Below are positions 42,862-51,304 of a DNA stretch of 64,000 bases, piece after piece. The first letter of the stretch is position 1. Every line of letters begins with the position of its first letter. Under the pieces are notes generated by a model that saw only the letters and a list, made by a program, of their open reading frames with translations, did not search any database and was not told the origin of the DNA. The stretch comes from an uncultured Dehalococcoidia bacterium (GTDB lineage: Bacteria; Chloroflexota; Dehalococcoidia; Lucifugimonadales; UBA3495), in NCBI GenBank assembly GCA_951812625.1, contig CATOSP010000002.1, positions 1,746,788-1,810,787 of the forward strand, read 5' to 3'. A program made the position numbers and the translations under genes.

Positions 42862-44349
42862 GTGTCGACCGGAGTGCCCCTGACAATCCATGATGCTTCC
42901 GGGATGCTGGCGCGGCAGGAGATCAGTTCGCTAGAGTTGACTGAAGTTTGCCTCGACCGCATCCAGCAGTGCGACGACCGTGTCAGGTCATTCATAACCG
43001 TAACCCCTGAACTTGCGCGGCAGCAGGCTGGGGAAGCCGACAGGCGCATCGCCGCGGGCAGTGCGCGGCCGTTGACCGGCGTACCGATGCAGGTCAAGGA
43101 CCTCATTTGCACCAGGGGCGTGGCCACGACATGCGCCTCACGGATGCTGGAAGACTTCGTCCCTGTCTACAACGCGACGGTTGCGGAGAGGTTGTTGGGT
43201 CAGGGTGCTGTATTGCTCGGCAAGGGCAACATGGACGAGTTCGGCATGGGTTCTTCGTGTGAGAACTCTGCCTTCTTCCCCACCCGCAATCCCTGGGACC
43301 TGGAACGGGTCCCGGGCGGTAGCAGTGGCGGCGGCGCTGCCGCAGTGGCAGCGGGCGAGGCAGTCTACGCAATCGGGTCCGATACCGGCGGGAGTATCCG
43401 GCAGCCATCCGCCATGTGCGGCACGGTGGGCCTCAAGCCTACCTACGGACTTGTGAGCCGCTACGGGTTGATCGCATACGCTTCGTCTCTGGATCAGGTC
43501 GGCCCCATTACCCGGGACGTTGCGGACTCTGCACTGGTATTGAACGCTATCGCAGGTCCCGACCCGAGAGATTCTACGTGCCTGGATATCCCGGCAATTG
43601 ACTACGCTGCCGGTCTTGCCCTAGAGTCGTCGACACCCTTGGGTCGTGGGGGAACATCCGGCGCGGTGCGCTTGGGCGTTCCGGAGGAATATTTCACCGA
43701 CGGCATGGAGCCGGGAGTCCGGGAGGCGCTGGAGTCTGCGATCGACACGCTGGCCGGACTGGGAGCCGATGTCGAGACCGTTTCTCTTCCTACCACCCGC
43801 TTGGCCCTGGCCTGCTACTACATCATCGCACCTTCGGAGTGCTCGGCCAATCTGGCCAGGTACGATGGGGTGAAGTACGGTTACTCCTTCCAGGACACCG
43901 ACAACATGTGGGAGGCGATGGAACAGACGCGCGGACGCGGGTTCGGGCCAGAGGTGAAACGGCGGATTATGCTCGGAGCCTACGCCCTGTCCGCTGGCTA
44001 CTACGACGCATACTATCTCAAAGCCCAGCAGGTAAGGACGCTAATCCGGCAGGAGTTCGACCAGGTCTTCCAGAAGGTCGACGCCCTCGTGACCCCCACG
44101 TCGCCGGTGGTGGCATTCCCCCTCGGATCCAAGACTGCCGACCCTGTGGAGATGTATCTGATCGACGTCTGTACCCTGCCGGTGAACATTGCCGGCCTTC
44201 CTGCCATCTCCGTGCCCTGCGGTTTCTCCCAAGGCTTGCCGGTTGGGATGCAGCTTATTGGACCTCATCTGTCGGAACAACGACTACTGAGAATCGCGTA
44301 TGCCTACGAGCAGGCCACGGAGTGGCACGAGGCACGCCCCGATTTGTAA
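42862..44349 (+). CDS. gatA: Asp/Glu-tRNA amidotransferase subunit A
   Basis: 495 residues from a GTG start. Catalytic Lys in QVKDLICTRG, the GSSCENSAF/GGSSGGGAAAVAAG serine region and GSDTGGSIRQPS complete the Ser-cisSer-Lys amidase site. C-terminal segments DALVTPTSPVVAFPLG and QLIGPHLSEQRLLRIAYAYEQ match GatA. It liberates ammonia from glutamine for the transamidation reaction. Confidence 0.96.
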   Translation: MSTGVPLTIHDASGMLARQEISSLELTEVCLDRIQQCDDRVRSFITVTPELARQQAGEADRRIAAGSARPLTGVPMQVKDLICTRGVATTCASRMLEDFVPVYNATVAERLLGQGAVLLGKGNMDEFGMGSSCENSAFFPTRNPWDLERVPGGSSGGGAAAVAAGEAVYAIGSDTGGSIRQPSAMCGTVGLKPTYGLVSRYGLIAYASSLDQVGPITRDVADSALVLNAIAGPDPRDSTCLDIPAIDYAAGLALESSTPLGRGGTSGAVRLGVPEEYFTDGMEPGVREALESAIDTLAGLGADVETVSLPTTRLALACYYIIAPSECSANLARYDGVKYGYSFQDTDNMWEAMEQTRGRGFGPEVKRRIMLGAYALSAGYYDAYYLKAQQVRTLIRQEFDQVFQKVDALVTPTSPVVAFPLGSKTADPVEMYLIDVCTLPVNIAGLPAISVPCGFSQGLPVGMQLIGPHLSEQRLLRIAYAYEQATEWHEARPDL

Positions 44350-44427
44350 CGGCTCCTGCGTCTCTACCACCTCCTGGCCTGTATCTCACTGGAAGCCTGC
44401 CCGCCGCTTGGGTGGAGTCAATACGCC

Positions 44428-44456
44428 TTGGCCGCTATCGGCGCCGGTGCTAGAAT
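44428..44456 (+). promoter_or_regulatory. Promoter of asnS
   Basis: TTGGCC (44428-44433), a 17-bp spacer, then TGC plus TAGAAT (44451-44456) as extended -10. Transcription would begin about 15 nt before the ATG at 44478. Confidence 0.68.
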
Positions 44457-44477
44457 GAGCATAAAGGGGTCTGGGCT

Positions 44478-45863
44478 ATGCTGCGCACGAAGATTAGGGA
44501 AATCCTGGACCGGGACTCCGCAGGCGACGACGTTCTGGTGCAGGGATGGGTCAAGACCCGCCGCTCCTCCAGGAACGTTACGTTCCTGCAAATCAACGAC
44601 GGTTCCACGCTGAAGGACCTTCAGGTCGTGGCCGACGAGTCCCTATCCAATTTCGCCGATGCCGACTCCCTGACCACTGGTTGCAGCGTCTCCATCTCCG
44701 GCCAGTTGGTCGATTCGCCCGGCAAGGGGCAGAGGTTCGAGATACACGCCAAGTCCCTGGAGGTCATGGGGCTGGCCGACCCAGATACCTACCCCCTGCA
44801 GAAGAAACGCCACACTGTGGAGTTCCTGCGGGAGATCGCCCACCTGCGGCCTCGCACCAACACCTTTGGAGCCATGGCCCGGGTCCGGAACACCCTCGCC
44901 TTTGCTATTCATCGGTTCTTCCAGGAGCGGGGGTTCCTGTTCTTGCAGGCGCCCATGATTACAGCCAGCGACGCTGAAGGCGCTGGTGCGATGTTCCGGG
45001 TGACGACGCTTGACCTGGACCAGCTCCCGATCAAGAATGGCGCGGCCGACTCGGCAGAAGACTTCTTTGGAGAGCCCACTTTCCTCACCGTCAGCGGTCA
45101 ACTGGAGGCGGAAATCTTCGCCCTGGCGCTTTCGGACGTATACACCTTTGGCCCCACCTTCCGCGCCGAGAACTCCAACACGTCCCGGCACCTGGCCGAA
45201 TTCTGGATGGTAGAACCGGAGGTCGCATTCTGCGAGCTGGACGGCCTCACCGAGCTGGCGGAGGACTTCCTGAAGTATATTTTCACCTACGTGCTTGACC
45301 ACTGCCCGGAAGACCTGGCCTTCTTCAACCAGTGGTACGACGAGTCAGTCATCTCCACGCTTGAAGGAATCGCCTCATCCAGTTTTGAGCGCATGACCTA
45401 TACTGAGGCGGTGGATATCCTTCAACGCTCCGGCGAGAAGTTCGAGTTTCCGGTCCACTGGGGGACCGACCTGCAATCGGAACACGAGCGGTACTTGACC
45501 GAGAAACACATCGGCAGGCCAGTCATCGTCACCGACTACCCCAAGGAAATCAAGGCCTTCTACATGCGCCTGTCCGACGACGGGAAGACCGTGCGGGCAA
45601 TGGACGTCCTGGTGCCGCGGATTGGAGAGATCATAGGGGGAAGCCAGCGGGAGGAACGCAAGGATATCCTCCTCGAACGTATGCGGGAGAGCGGGCTGGA
45701 CGAGCAGAACTACTGGTGGTACCTGGATCTGCGCAGCTACGGAACGGTCCCCCACGCCGGGTTCGGGCTGGGTTTCGAGCGGACTGTGCAGTTCGCCACT
45801 GGAATGCCCAATATCCGGGACGTTTCCCCCTTCCCGCGGACTCCCAAGAGCGCCGGTTTCTAG
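44478..45863 (+). CDS. asnS: Asparagine-tRNA ligase
   Basis: 461 residues. The N-terminal OB-fold anticodon domain ([24 protein letters not shown]) precedes the class II core, with motif 2 ([21 protein letters not shown]) and motif 3 (GFGLGFERT followed by DVSPFPRTP). These identify AsnRS more than AspRS. Its presence means Asn-tRNA can be charged directly, so the neighbouring GatCA(B) probably mainly forms Gln-tRNA. Confidence 0.95.
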   Translation: MLRTKIREILDRDSAGDDVLVQGWVKTRRSSRNVTFLQINDGSTLKDLQVVADESLSNFADADSLTTGCSVSISGQLVDSPGKGQRFEIHAKSLEVMGLADPDTYPLQKKRHTVEFLREIAHLRPRTNTFGAMARVRNTLAFAIHRFFQERGFLFLQAPMITASDAEGAGAMFRVTTLDLDQLPIKNGAADSAEDFFGEPTFLTVSGQLEAEIFALALSDVYTFGPTFRAENSNTSRHLAEFWMVEPEVAFCELDGLTELAEDFLKYIFTYVLDHCPEDLAFFNQWYDESVISTLEGIASSSFERMTYTEAVDILQRSGEKFEFPVHWGTDLQSEHERYLTEKHIGRPVIVTDYPKEIKAFYMRLSDDGKTVRAMDVLVPRIGEIIGGSQREERKDILLERMRESGLDEQNYWWYLDLRSYGTVPHAGFGLGFERTVQFATGMPNIRDVSPFPRTPKSAGF

Positions 45864-45872
45864 GCAGCCCTC

Positions 45873-47111
45873 GTGCCCGAAGGGCCAGACATCGCCTCTG
45901 TATTCGGTGCCGGTAGCCCCCTCTACGACCGGGTCTTTTCGGGGCTGCTGGACCTTTTCCAACGCCGCACCGGGCATCCAAGGGTCGCTCTGCGCTACCG
46001 GGAATGGTGCTGCCACCGTTCCATCGCGGGCCCGACCCTGGCGGTCGACGATGAGACCTTCGTCCGCCACACCTACATCAGCATTCTCTCCAGGCTGATC
46101 GCCCGGTCACTCTTGGGTGTGGCTTATCAAATTAGCCAACCCCAGCAGCTTGGAGAGACCCTCACCGGGGGATTCTTTCGGGAACAGGGAATAGACAACT
46201 TTGCCGAGGACGATTTCTTCACCTGGCCCACTACGAGGGATGGGGACGACGAGGCTCTGAAGGTAATCGCTCCCCTCGTGGAAGAGGTTAGGAGGCGCCC
46301 GGTCATTCAAGATGGCTACGCCCCGTTAGCCCGGCTGTACGATGAGCAAGAGGAAGTACCCGTTCTTGCTGAGACGACTGGCGACAGTGCGCTGGCACTC
46401 CAACAAGCGCCGGCTACTTGCCGCAGCTTACCCAAGAGCGTATATCACACGGGCTGCGGGGGTGGTGAGGCGCTGTACCAAACAGTGAGCGGGATGGCGA
46501 CAACCCTCCTCGAACAGGGCATGGACGAGTTCGATACCCTGCTGGTAGTCCTGGATCGGGTGGCCGCAACCGACACGGACCCTTTGGCAGTAGTCTTGGG
46601 CCGGGCCAATTACCTGTTTGCCTTGGGAAGCATGGTCACGGGTCCGCACCCTCCTGTCTTCCTGCCCGTGTACCTCTCAGGCCACACTCCTGGAAGTTCA
46701 TCGGAGCGTGCCGGTACTGAGAATGCCAACGTCATCAGCGTCGGAGAGTCGCAAACCGCCTACCGCCTACCCGTTCGAGTTGCCGACGACCTGCAACTTC
46801 TGGAGTGGCTGGCAGGGCGGTTGCCCAACTACCTGGACGGGGCAGCGCTCCGGAGCATATCCCAGAGCCGTGATGCCGCGACTGAAGAGGTGATGATCGC
46901 TTTCCACAACTACCTGCTGGCCCCCAAGCCACGCACTCCCGTACCAGAACCGCTGATTCTCGCCGAGGCGGAGGTGATGGAGGAAACGGCGGCCGCTTTG
47001 GTACGCCTGTATCTGGAAGAAAGAGACCTGTTCCGGTTGTTCCAACTGAAAAATGCTGCCGCATCGGCGCACCTGGCAAGGCAGCAGTTTGACCGCGTGA
47101 TCGTCGGTTGA
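45873..47111 (+). CDS. Degenerate adenine-DNA-methylase-like protein, function unknown
   Basis: 412 residues from GTG 45873, 9 bp after asnS. Residues 62-118 (TFVRHTYISILSRLIARSLLG, then REQGIDNFAEDDFFTWP) resemble the N-terminal domain of large N6-adenine DNA methylases. Residues 190-250 mimic the Rossmann methylase core, with a modified motif I (HTGCGGGEAL at 192-201) and TDTDPLAVVLGRANYLFALG at 233-252. The catalytic NPPY motif is not found and the C-terminal half is unrecognised. It may be a non-catalytic derivative recruited to another role. Confidence 0.6.
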   Translation: MPEGPDIASVFGAGSPLYDRVFSGLLDLFQRRTGHPRVALRYREWCCHRSIAGPTLAVDDETFVRHTYISILSRLIARSLLGVAYQISQPQQLGETLTGGFFREQGIDNFAEDDFFTWPTTRDGDDEALKVIAPLVEEVRRRPVIQDGYAPLARLYDEQEEVPVLAETTGDSALALQQAPATCRSLPKSVYHTGCGGGEALYQTVSGMATTLLEQGMDEFDTLLVVLDRVAATDTDPLAVVLGRANYLFALGSMVTGPHPPVFLPVYLSGHTPGSSSERAGTENANVISVGESQTAYRLPVRVADDLQLLEWLAGRLPNYLDGAALRSISQSRDAATEEVMIAFHNYLLAPKPRTPVPEPLILAEAEVMEETAAALVRLYLEERDLFRLFQLKNAAASAHLARQQFDRVIVG

Positions 47112-47181
47112 CTCCAATTCTGGGCCGCGAATATAATGGGCGCGATTTTACCAGCCCAGCCGAGCCGACGAGGAGACCTAG

Positions 47182-47688
47182 ATGACTACGCAAGAGGCCG
47201 TACTGCATCCTGCCGCCATAGTCGAAGAACTCAAGAGGAATGGCTTTACCCACGTGGTCTGGTTGCCGGACAGCGAGACCAATTTCATGTACCAGTTGCT
47301 CACTTCCGAGCCGTCATTGGATCTGGTGCCGGTCTGCCGCGAAGGGGAGACGATGGCCATCGCCGCCGGGCTGTGGGTCGGAGGCAAGAAGCCCGTGGTG
47401 CTGATCCAGAACACCGGTATTTTCGAGTCCGGAGATTCAATCCGCGGCTTGGGCTTGGACGTGAACCAGCCCTTGGTCATGCTTGTAGGCTACCGGGGAT
47501 GGAGCAGGCACGGTATCACCAACGACTCGGCAGCCCGGTTCATCGAGCACATCCTCCACGCATGGGGGATCACCTACTACCTCATCGAGACCGACGACGA
47601 CGCCGACAGGATCAGCAACGCCCTTGAGGAGGCCGAACGCACCCGCAAGCCCGTGGCTGTCCTGGTGGGCACAGAATTCGGGGCCTAG
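47182..47688 (+). CDS. TPP enzyme alpha subunit, second copy (PYR domain)
   Basis: 168 residues, related to the protein at 37579 and to ComD. VVWLPDSETNFMYQLL, VPVCREGETMAIAAGLWVGGKKPVVLIQNTG, with the TPP-activating glutamate, and YRGWSRHGITND are the characteristic blocks. The beta subunit follows after 22 bp. The residues after the conserved glutamate differ from the first copy, suggesting a different substrate. Confidence 0.82.
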   Translation: MTTQEAVLHPAAIVEELKRNGFTHVVWLPDSETNFMYQLLTSEPSLDLVPVCREGETMAIAAGLWVGGKKPVVLIQNTGIFESGDSIRGLGLDVNQPLVMLVGYRGWSRHGITNDSAARFIEHILHAWGITYYLIETDDDADRISNALEEAERTRKPVAVLVGTEFGA

Positions 47689-47710
47689 CAGATAACGGGA
47701 GAGTTGAACC

Positions 47711-48301
47711 GTGATCGACAACACCGACGCCGTTAAGCTCCTCGACAGTAAGCGCGAGGACTCCGTGTTCGTGGCTACCATGAACGCGAACAACGTCAAT
47801 TTCGGGTTACCCAGCGTGACCACGAACGAAGACCTCGACTTCCCCATCTCCGGAGCAATGGGCAAGGCGTCTTCGGTTGGCCTGGGCTTGGCCCTCGCCC
47901 AACCGGACCGGAAAATCATGGTGCTGGACGGGGATGGCAGCCTGCTCATGAACCTGGGTGCAATGGTCACCCTGGCCAGCAAGGCGCCCACGAACATCTA
48001 CCACTTCCTGTTCGACAACGGTGTCTACGCCGTAACCGGCGGTCAACCTGTGCCAGGTTCTGAAAAGACCGACTGGGCGGATATGGCAAGGGCGGCCGGC
48101 TACGCAACTACCTTCGATTTCGACAACATCGAAGACTTGGCGACCGGAATCGAAGAGGTGCTCAGTTCACCCGGACCGGTGTTCGTACGATTGGCCATCA
48201 CTCCGGAGATCGAGAACACCCCGGTCCAATTCCGGCCGAGGGCGTCCCGCTCAGTTCTGACGGCATTCCGCGATTTGCCCAAAGCCTTGGGGAACGAGTA
48301 G
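47711..48301 (+). CDS. TPP enzyme beta subunit, second copy (PP domain)
   Basis: 196 residues. ISGAMGKASSVGLGLALAQP, then VLDGDGSLLM (GDG at 74-76) and FDNGVYAVTGGQP (Asn103) give an intact thiamine-diphosphate/Mg site like ComE. Its start is a GTG at 47711. Together with 47182 it should form a second split 2-oxo-acid decarboxylase. Confidence 0.85.
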   Translation: MIDNTDAVKLLDSKREDSVFVATMNANNVNFGLPSVTTNEDLDFPISGAMGKASSVGLGLALAQPDRKIMVLDGDGSLLMNLGAMVTLASKAPTNIYHFLFDNGVYAVTGGQPVPGSEKTDWADMARAAGYATTFDFDNIEDLATGIEEVLSSPGPVFVRLAITPEIENTPVQFRPRASRSVLTAFRDLPKALGNE

Positions 48302-48445
48302 TTCGGTACCCAGTAACCCCGTCCCCGGACCCGGTTTGGCGCGGGGGCTCCAATTCTCGGAGAAGCCGGACCTGACCTGATGGGCCGGTGGTGTAATCCG
48401 ATAGGCGACCACCGCCGTTCGCAACGTTAGCGAACGGGGACGAGC

Positions 48446-48694
48446 GTGTCAATTCTCAGGAACATCGGACGTGGACTGGTGGCCCGGCTGGTTGCATATG
48501 CTGCATTGCTGCTCGGGTTCATGTCTCTGTACGAAGGGTTCTCGGGGCCGAATATCCCTCTGGGGCTGTTGGGAGGCGCGCTAATTCTTGCCGGGATGTG
48601 GCTGCTGGCCTACTCCCGCAGATGGGCGGGGCCGGTGCGCCGTGAGAACCCTGCTCCAATCCAGGAGGACAAGTCAGGTGATTCCCGCGATTGA
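48446..48694 (+). CDS. Small membrane protein of unknown function
   Basis: 82 residues with two hydrophobic segments (about 12-30 and 38-55) and a charged C-terminal tail. A GGGGAC-type site precedes the GTG at 48446. It ends 17 bp inside the next gene, so the two genes overlap and are probably coupled. No family is recognised. Confidence 0.65.
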   Translation: MSILRNIGRGLVARLVAYAALLLGFMSLYEGFSGPNIPLGLLGGALILAGMWLLAYSRRWAGPVRRENPAPIQEDKSGDSRD

Positions 48695-49277
48695 GGCTTC
48701 TAGGGCGATCAGTTTCCACCGCAAGGATGCGATCGTAGTATCCACGTCGTCGGCCTGCCGGGACTGGAACATGGTGTCGGAACGTCGCAACTTGGACGTG
48801 GACCTGACGGATTGCATGGACCGCGCCCCTGCCGTGGGACTTGGGCTAGCATTGGCCCAGCCGGAACGCAAGGTGCTGGTTCTGGACTGCGATGCCACGC
48901 TGCGCACCGACCTGGGTGGCTTGGCCACCGTCGGCGAGACTAACCCTCACAACATGGTCCACTTCGTGTTCGACGACGCCAACCATCTATCCACCGACGG
49001 CCTCCCCATCCGGGGGTTGGACAATCTGAACCTCATGTCACTCGCGGAGGGGGCCGGCTATTCCAAGCGTTATGAGTTCGACAACCTGGAAGAGCTATTC
49101 ATCGGCCTGGAAGAAGTGATGGTGCAGGAAGGGCCGGTGTTCGTGCTTGTCAAGGTATTCCGTGACGCAGACGAACCTCCCTTCCCAGAGCGCTCCATGG
49201 CCGAAAGCTGGGGGCTGGTTCGCCAGACCCTGATATCGGATAGCCGTGGCGATGTCGCCTCGTCTTACCTCCGTTGA
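48678..49277 (+). CDS. Third TPP-enzyme beta-like subunit with degenerate cofactor motif
   Basis: 199 residues from GTG 48678, with AGGAGG at 48663. The fold parallels the PP-domain gene at 47711, including an almost identical AVGLGLALAQPERKVLVLD segment and LEELFIGLEEVM. However GDG is replaced by Cys71-Asp72-Ala73, and the Asn that ligates magnesium is Asp100 (FDDANHLS). It therefore probably cannot bind thiamine diphosphate normally. No PYR-domain partner lies beside it. It may regulate or scaffold the 47182/47711 enzyme. Confidence 0.75.
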   Translation: MIPAIEASRAISFHRKDAIVVSTSSACRDWNMVSERRNLDVDLTDCMDRAPAVGLGLALAQPERKVLVLDCDATLRTDLGGLATVGETNPHNMVHFVFDDANHLSTDGLPIRGLDNLNLMSLAEGAGYSKRYEFDNLEELFIGLEEVMVQEGPVFVLVKVFRDADEPPFPERSMAESWGLVRQTLISDSRGDVASSYLR

Positions 49278-49326
49278 GCGCGTACCGGCACGGGATGCTC
49301 GGGTAGCAAAGGCGGTATAACTGTCC

Positions 49327-49707
49327 ATGCACCACTGGGAAGTTGGCGGGACCATCAACATCGGCTGGCCCGATTACGGTGTCGCGGAGAAGTCCTACAC
49401 CATCGTCGAGGTTCAGTTGGAGGGTCAGGTTTTCCGCGCCAGGGTCACCGACGGTCACAAGCAGGGCGGGTTCCTGGTAGTCTTCGACTGTCCCGATGTA
49501 GTGCTGGAGATGCTGGCTGAGGAGGCGACCCGCTCCTCGGGCTACAAGGTGATAGTGTCCAACCTCCGGTGCAGCATCGACGGGACAGTACTCCACAGCT
49601 TCGACTACGAGTGGTACCCGACCCCCGAATACGAGGACAGGCCATCAGCGTTGACCAGGGCTATCGCAGAGGCATTGGACGCAATGCGAGACACGGGGCC
49701 TTGCTAG
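49327..49707 (+). CDS. Hypothetical protein
   Basis: 126 residues, beta-strand-rich N-terminal half (GTINIGWPDYGVAEKSYTIVEVQLEG) and a helical C-terminal tail. It lacks an obvious signal or catalytic motif. It lies 49 bp after the degenerate TPP subunit and may share its transcript. I do not recognise the family. Confidence 0.55.
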   Translation: MHHWEVGGTINIGWPDYGVAEKSYTIVEVQLEGQVFRARVTDGHKQGGFLVVFDCPDVVLEMLAEEATRSSGYKVIVSNLRCSIDGTVLHSFDYEWYPTPEYEDRPSALTRAIAEALDAMRDTGPC

Positions 49708-49914
49708 CCCTTGGTGGTCCTCGGTCGGCAGTACCCTGTCTCTTTGGCGCAAGACGTTGGGGATGATGCCTGATATGGACTTGCCCCACGCCGCGGGTTA
49801 TCATAATCGGCGGCACGCACCCGCATACGTCGGTGAGTCAAAGAGGGCTGGAATCTTCGCTGAGGGTGCGGGAAACAATCCCACCCATAACATGATTGGC
49901 GCGAGGAGGGCGTA

Positions 49915-50286
49915 ATGAAAAAGGTTACCATGGCCGACGTGGCCAAGACGCCTACGGAAATGACCGGCGGTCTGATGACCGGGACCCAGGTCTGGCGTCA
50001 GGGGATTTTGGACCCTGATGACAGCAACAACTTTAACTTCGGCATCGTCAGCTTCGATGCGGGTTCCCGGAACAAGTTCCATATCCACTCCGGTGACCAG
50101 ATCCTCATCATCACCGAGGGTACCGGCAAGGTGGCTACAGACGACGAGACCGTCACCGTCACCGAGGGCGACGTGGTGGTGATACCAGCGGGCGAGAACC
50201 ACTGGCACGGAGCGCCCGATGATACTTCGATGGCTCACATCACCATCACGGTCAAGGGGAGCGAGACAACCCAGACCGAACCATAA
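49915..50286 (+). CDS. Cupin-domain protein
   Basis: 123 residues with a single cupin fold. NKFHIHSGDQILIITEGTGKV is the first metal motif (HIH plus E), and EGDVVVIPAGENHWHGAPDD the second, so a metal site is likely. Such small cupins include quercetinase-like or regulatory sensing proteins. An AGGAGG-like site precedes ATG 49915. A strong hairpin follows the stop. Confidence 0.85.
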   Translation: MKKVTMADVAKTPTEMTGGLMTGTQVWRQGILDPDDSNNFNFGIVSFDAGSRNKFHIHSGDQILIITEGTGKVATDDETVTVTEGDVVVIPAGENHWHGAPDDTSMAHITITVKGSETTQTEP

Positions 50287-50309
50287 AGCGGCTTAATACC
50301 CGCGGGAGA

Positions 50310-50349
50310 ACGAAGAAGAGTCCCAGGCTAGCCTGGGACTCTTCTTCGT
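50310..50349. terminator. Perfect 19-bp hairpin between convergent genes
   Basis: ACGAAGAAGAGTCCCAGGC and its exact complement flank TA, giving a near-perfect 40-nt palindrome. The minus strand reads the same structure, so it may terminate both the cupin gene and the convergent dehydrogenase gene. Confidence 0.85.
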
Positions 50350-50395
50350 GACGTTTGCACCCTCGAGGCGTTACCTGCACTCGAACTGATTCCGC

Positions 50396-51286
50396 TTAAT
50401 CGGGGTGTTGACGGACCCACTCCGCCAGGAATTGCATGGTCTCTTCCAGGTCGCGATCACGGTCCCTGGACTCCGGAGTCTCCTCCCCCAGGGGGGTACC
50501 GCCGATGAGCCGGTACATGTCGGTGACGCCCCTGAACAGGTGGTGGGTCAGACCCAGGTGGGAAAACGTCGCCTCAATTTCCTGCATCTCGCTGACCCAG
50601 CGTCGGGACTTGGCTGGTATGCCCGGAAGTCCCCGCTCCATGCGCTGCATCACTGCCGGTTGGCTGTGGTGGAACTCGTCCTTGACGTGTTCAGACAGAC
50701 CCATAAGCTCAGCTGCCAGCAACAGTTGAGCGTAAAGGGCTGAAGAACCCTTGGTCATGGCCGCATAGCACATCTTGATGCCCGAAGCCTGTCCAATCTC
50801 CTCACCCACCGGGCGCACGTCCAGACCATAGTCTCGCAACTGGGCCAATTCCTCGGCGTGTTCCCCAGAGGCGTAGAACCGGGGGCTGGAACCGTTGCGT
50901 GGCGGGCCTCCCACAATCGACGCATCGACGTAGCGCGCCCCGCTCTCTGTGAGTATCGGCTCCATCTCCCGGCTGACCTGGGGGGCAATCGCGTTACACT
51001 CGGCAAACAGCAGGTCTGTCCCCGTCTCCTTGACCGCTGCCGCGACCTGCGTGCAAAGAGTTGGGACGATTTCAGATACCGTTATGGACAGGAGGACGTG
51101 GCTCTCAGCAACAAGGCCCTCCAACGTAGGCACGTCTACGATTCCCGCTTTATCCGAAAGGGACTTGGTTCGGGCGCTCCTGCCCTCCAGACACGTCAAA
51201 ACCCTCAATCCCCGCTCACGCAGCAGATTGCCTACCGCGTGCCCCATGTCTCCGGGGCTTAGAATTGCGACCGTATCAATTCCCAT
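50396..51286 (-). CDS. NAD(P)-dependent oxidoreductase with DUF1932 domain
   Basis: 296 residues. The N-terminal Rossmann domain (VAILSPGDMGHAVGNLLRERG) is followed by a helical C-terminal half with KMCYAAMTKGSSALYAQLLLAAELMGL, the DUF1932 pattern of 6-phosphogluconate/hydroxyisobutyrate-dehydrogenase-like enzymes. The conserved Lys is present. GGAGGAAGC precedes the start. The substrate is unknown. Confidence 0.82.
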   Translation of the reverse strand: MGIDTVAILSPGDMGHAVGNLLRERGLRVLTCLEGRSARTKSLSDKAGIVDVPTLEGLVAESHVLLSITVSEIVPTLCTQVAAAVKETGTDLLFAECNAIAPQVSREMEPILTESGARYVDASIVGGPPRNGSSPRFYASGEHAEELAQLRDYGLDVRPVGEEIGQASGIKMCYAAMTKGSSALYAQLLLAAELMGLSEHVKDEFHHSQPAVMQRMERGLPGIPAKSRRWVSEMQEIEATFSHLGLTHHLFRGVTDMYRLIGGTPLGEETPESRDRDRDLEETMQFLAEWVRQHPD

Positions 51287-51304
51287 GTGCTCGCTTCCTC
51301 CAGA

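Noticed and set aside
45873..47111. Active restriction-modification methylase
   Set aside because: Resemblance to adenine methylases is limited to the N-terminal and Rossmann parts; no NPPY motif and no restriction or specificity gene are nearby.
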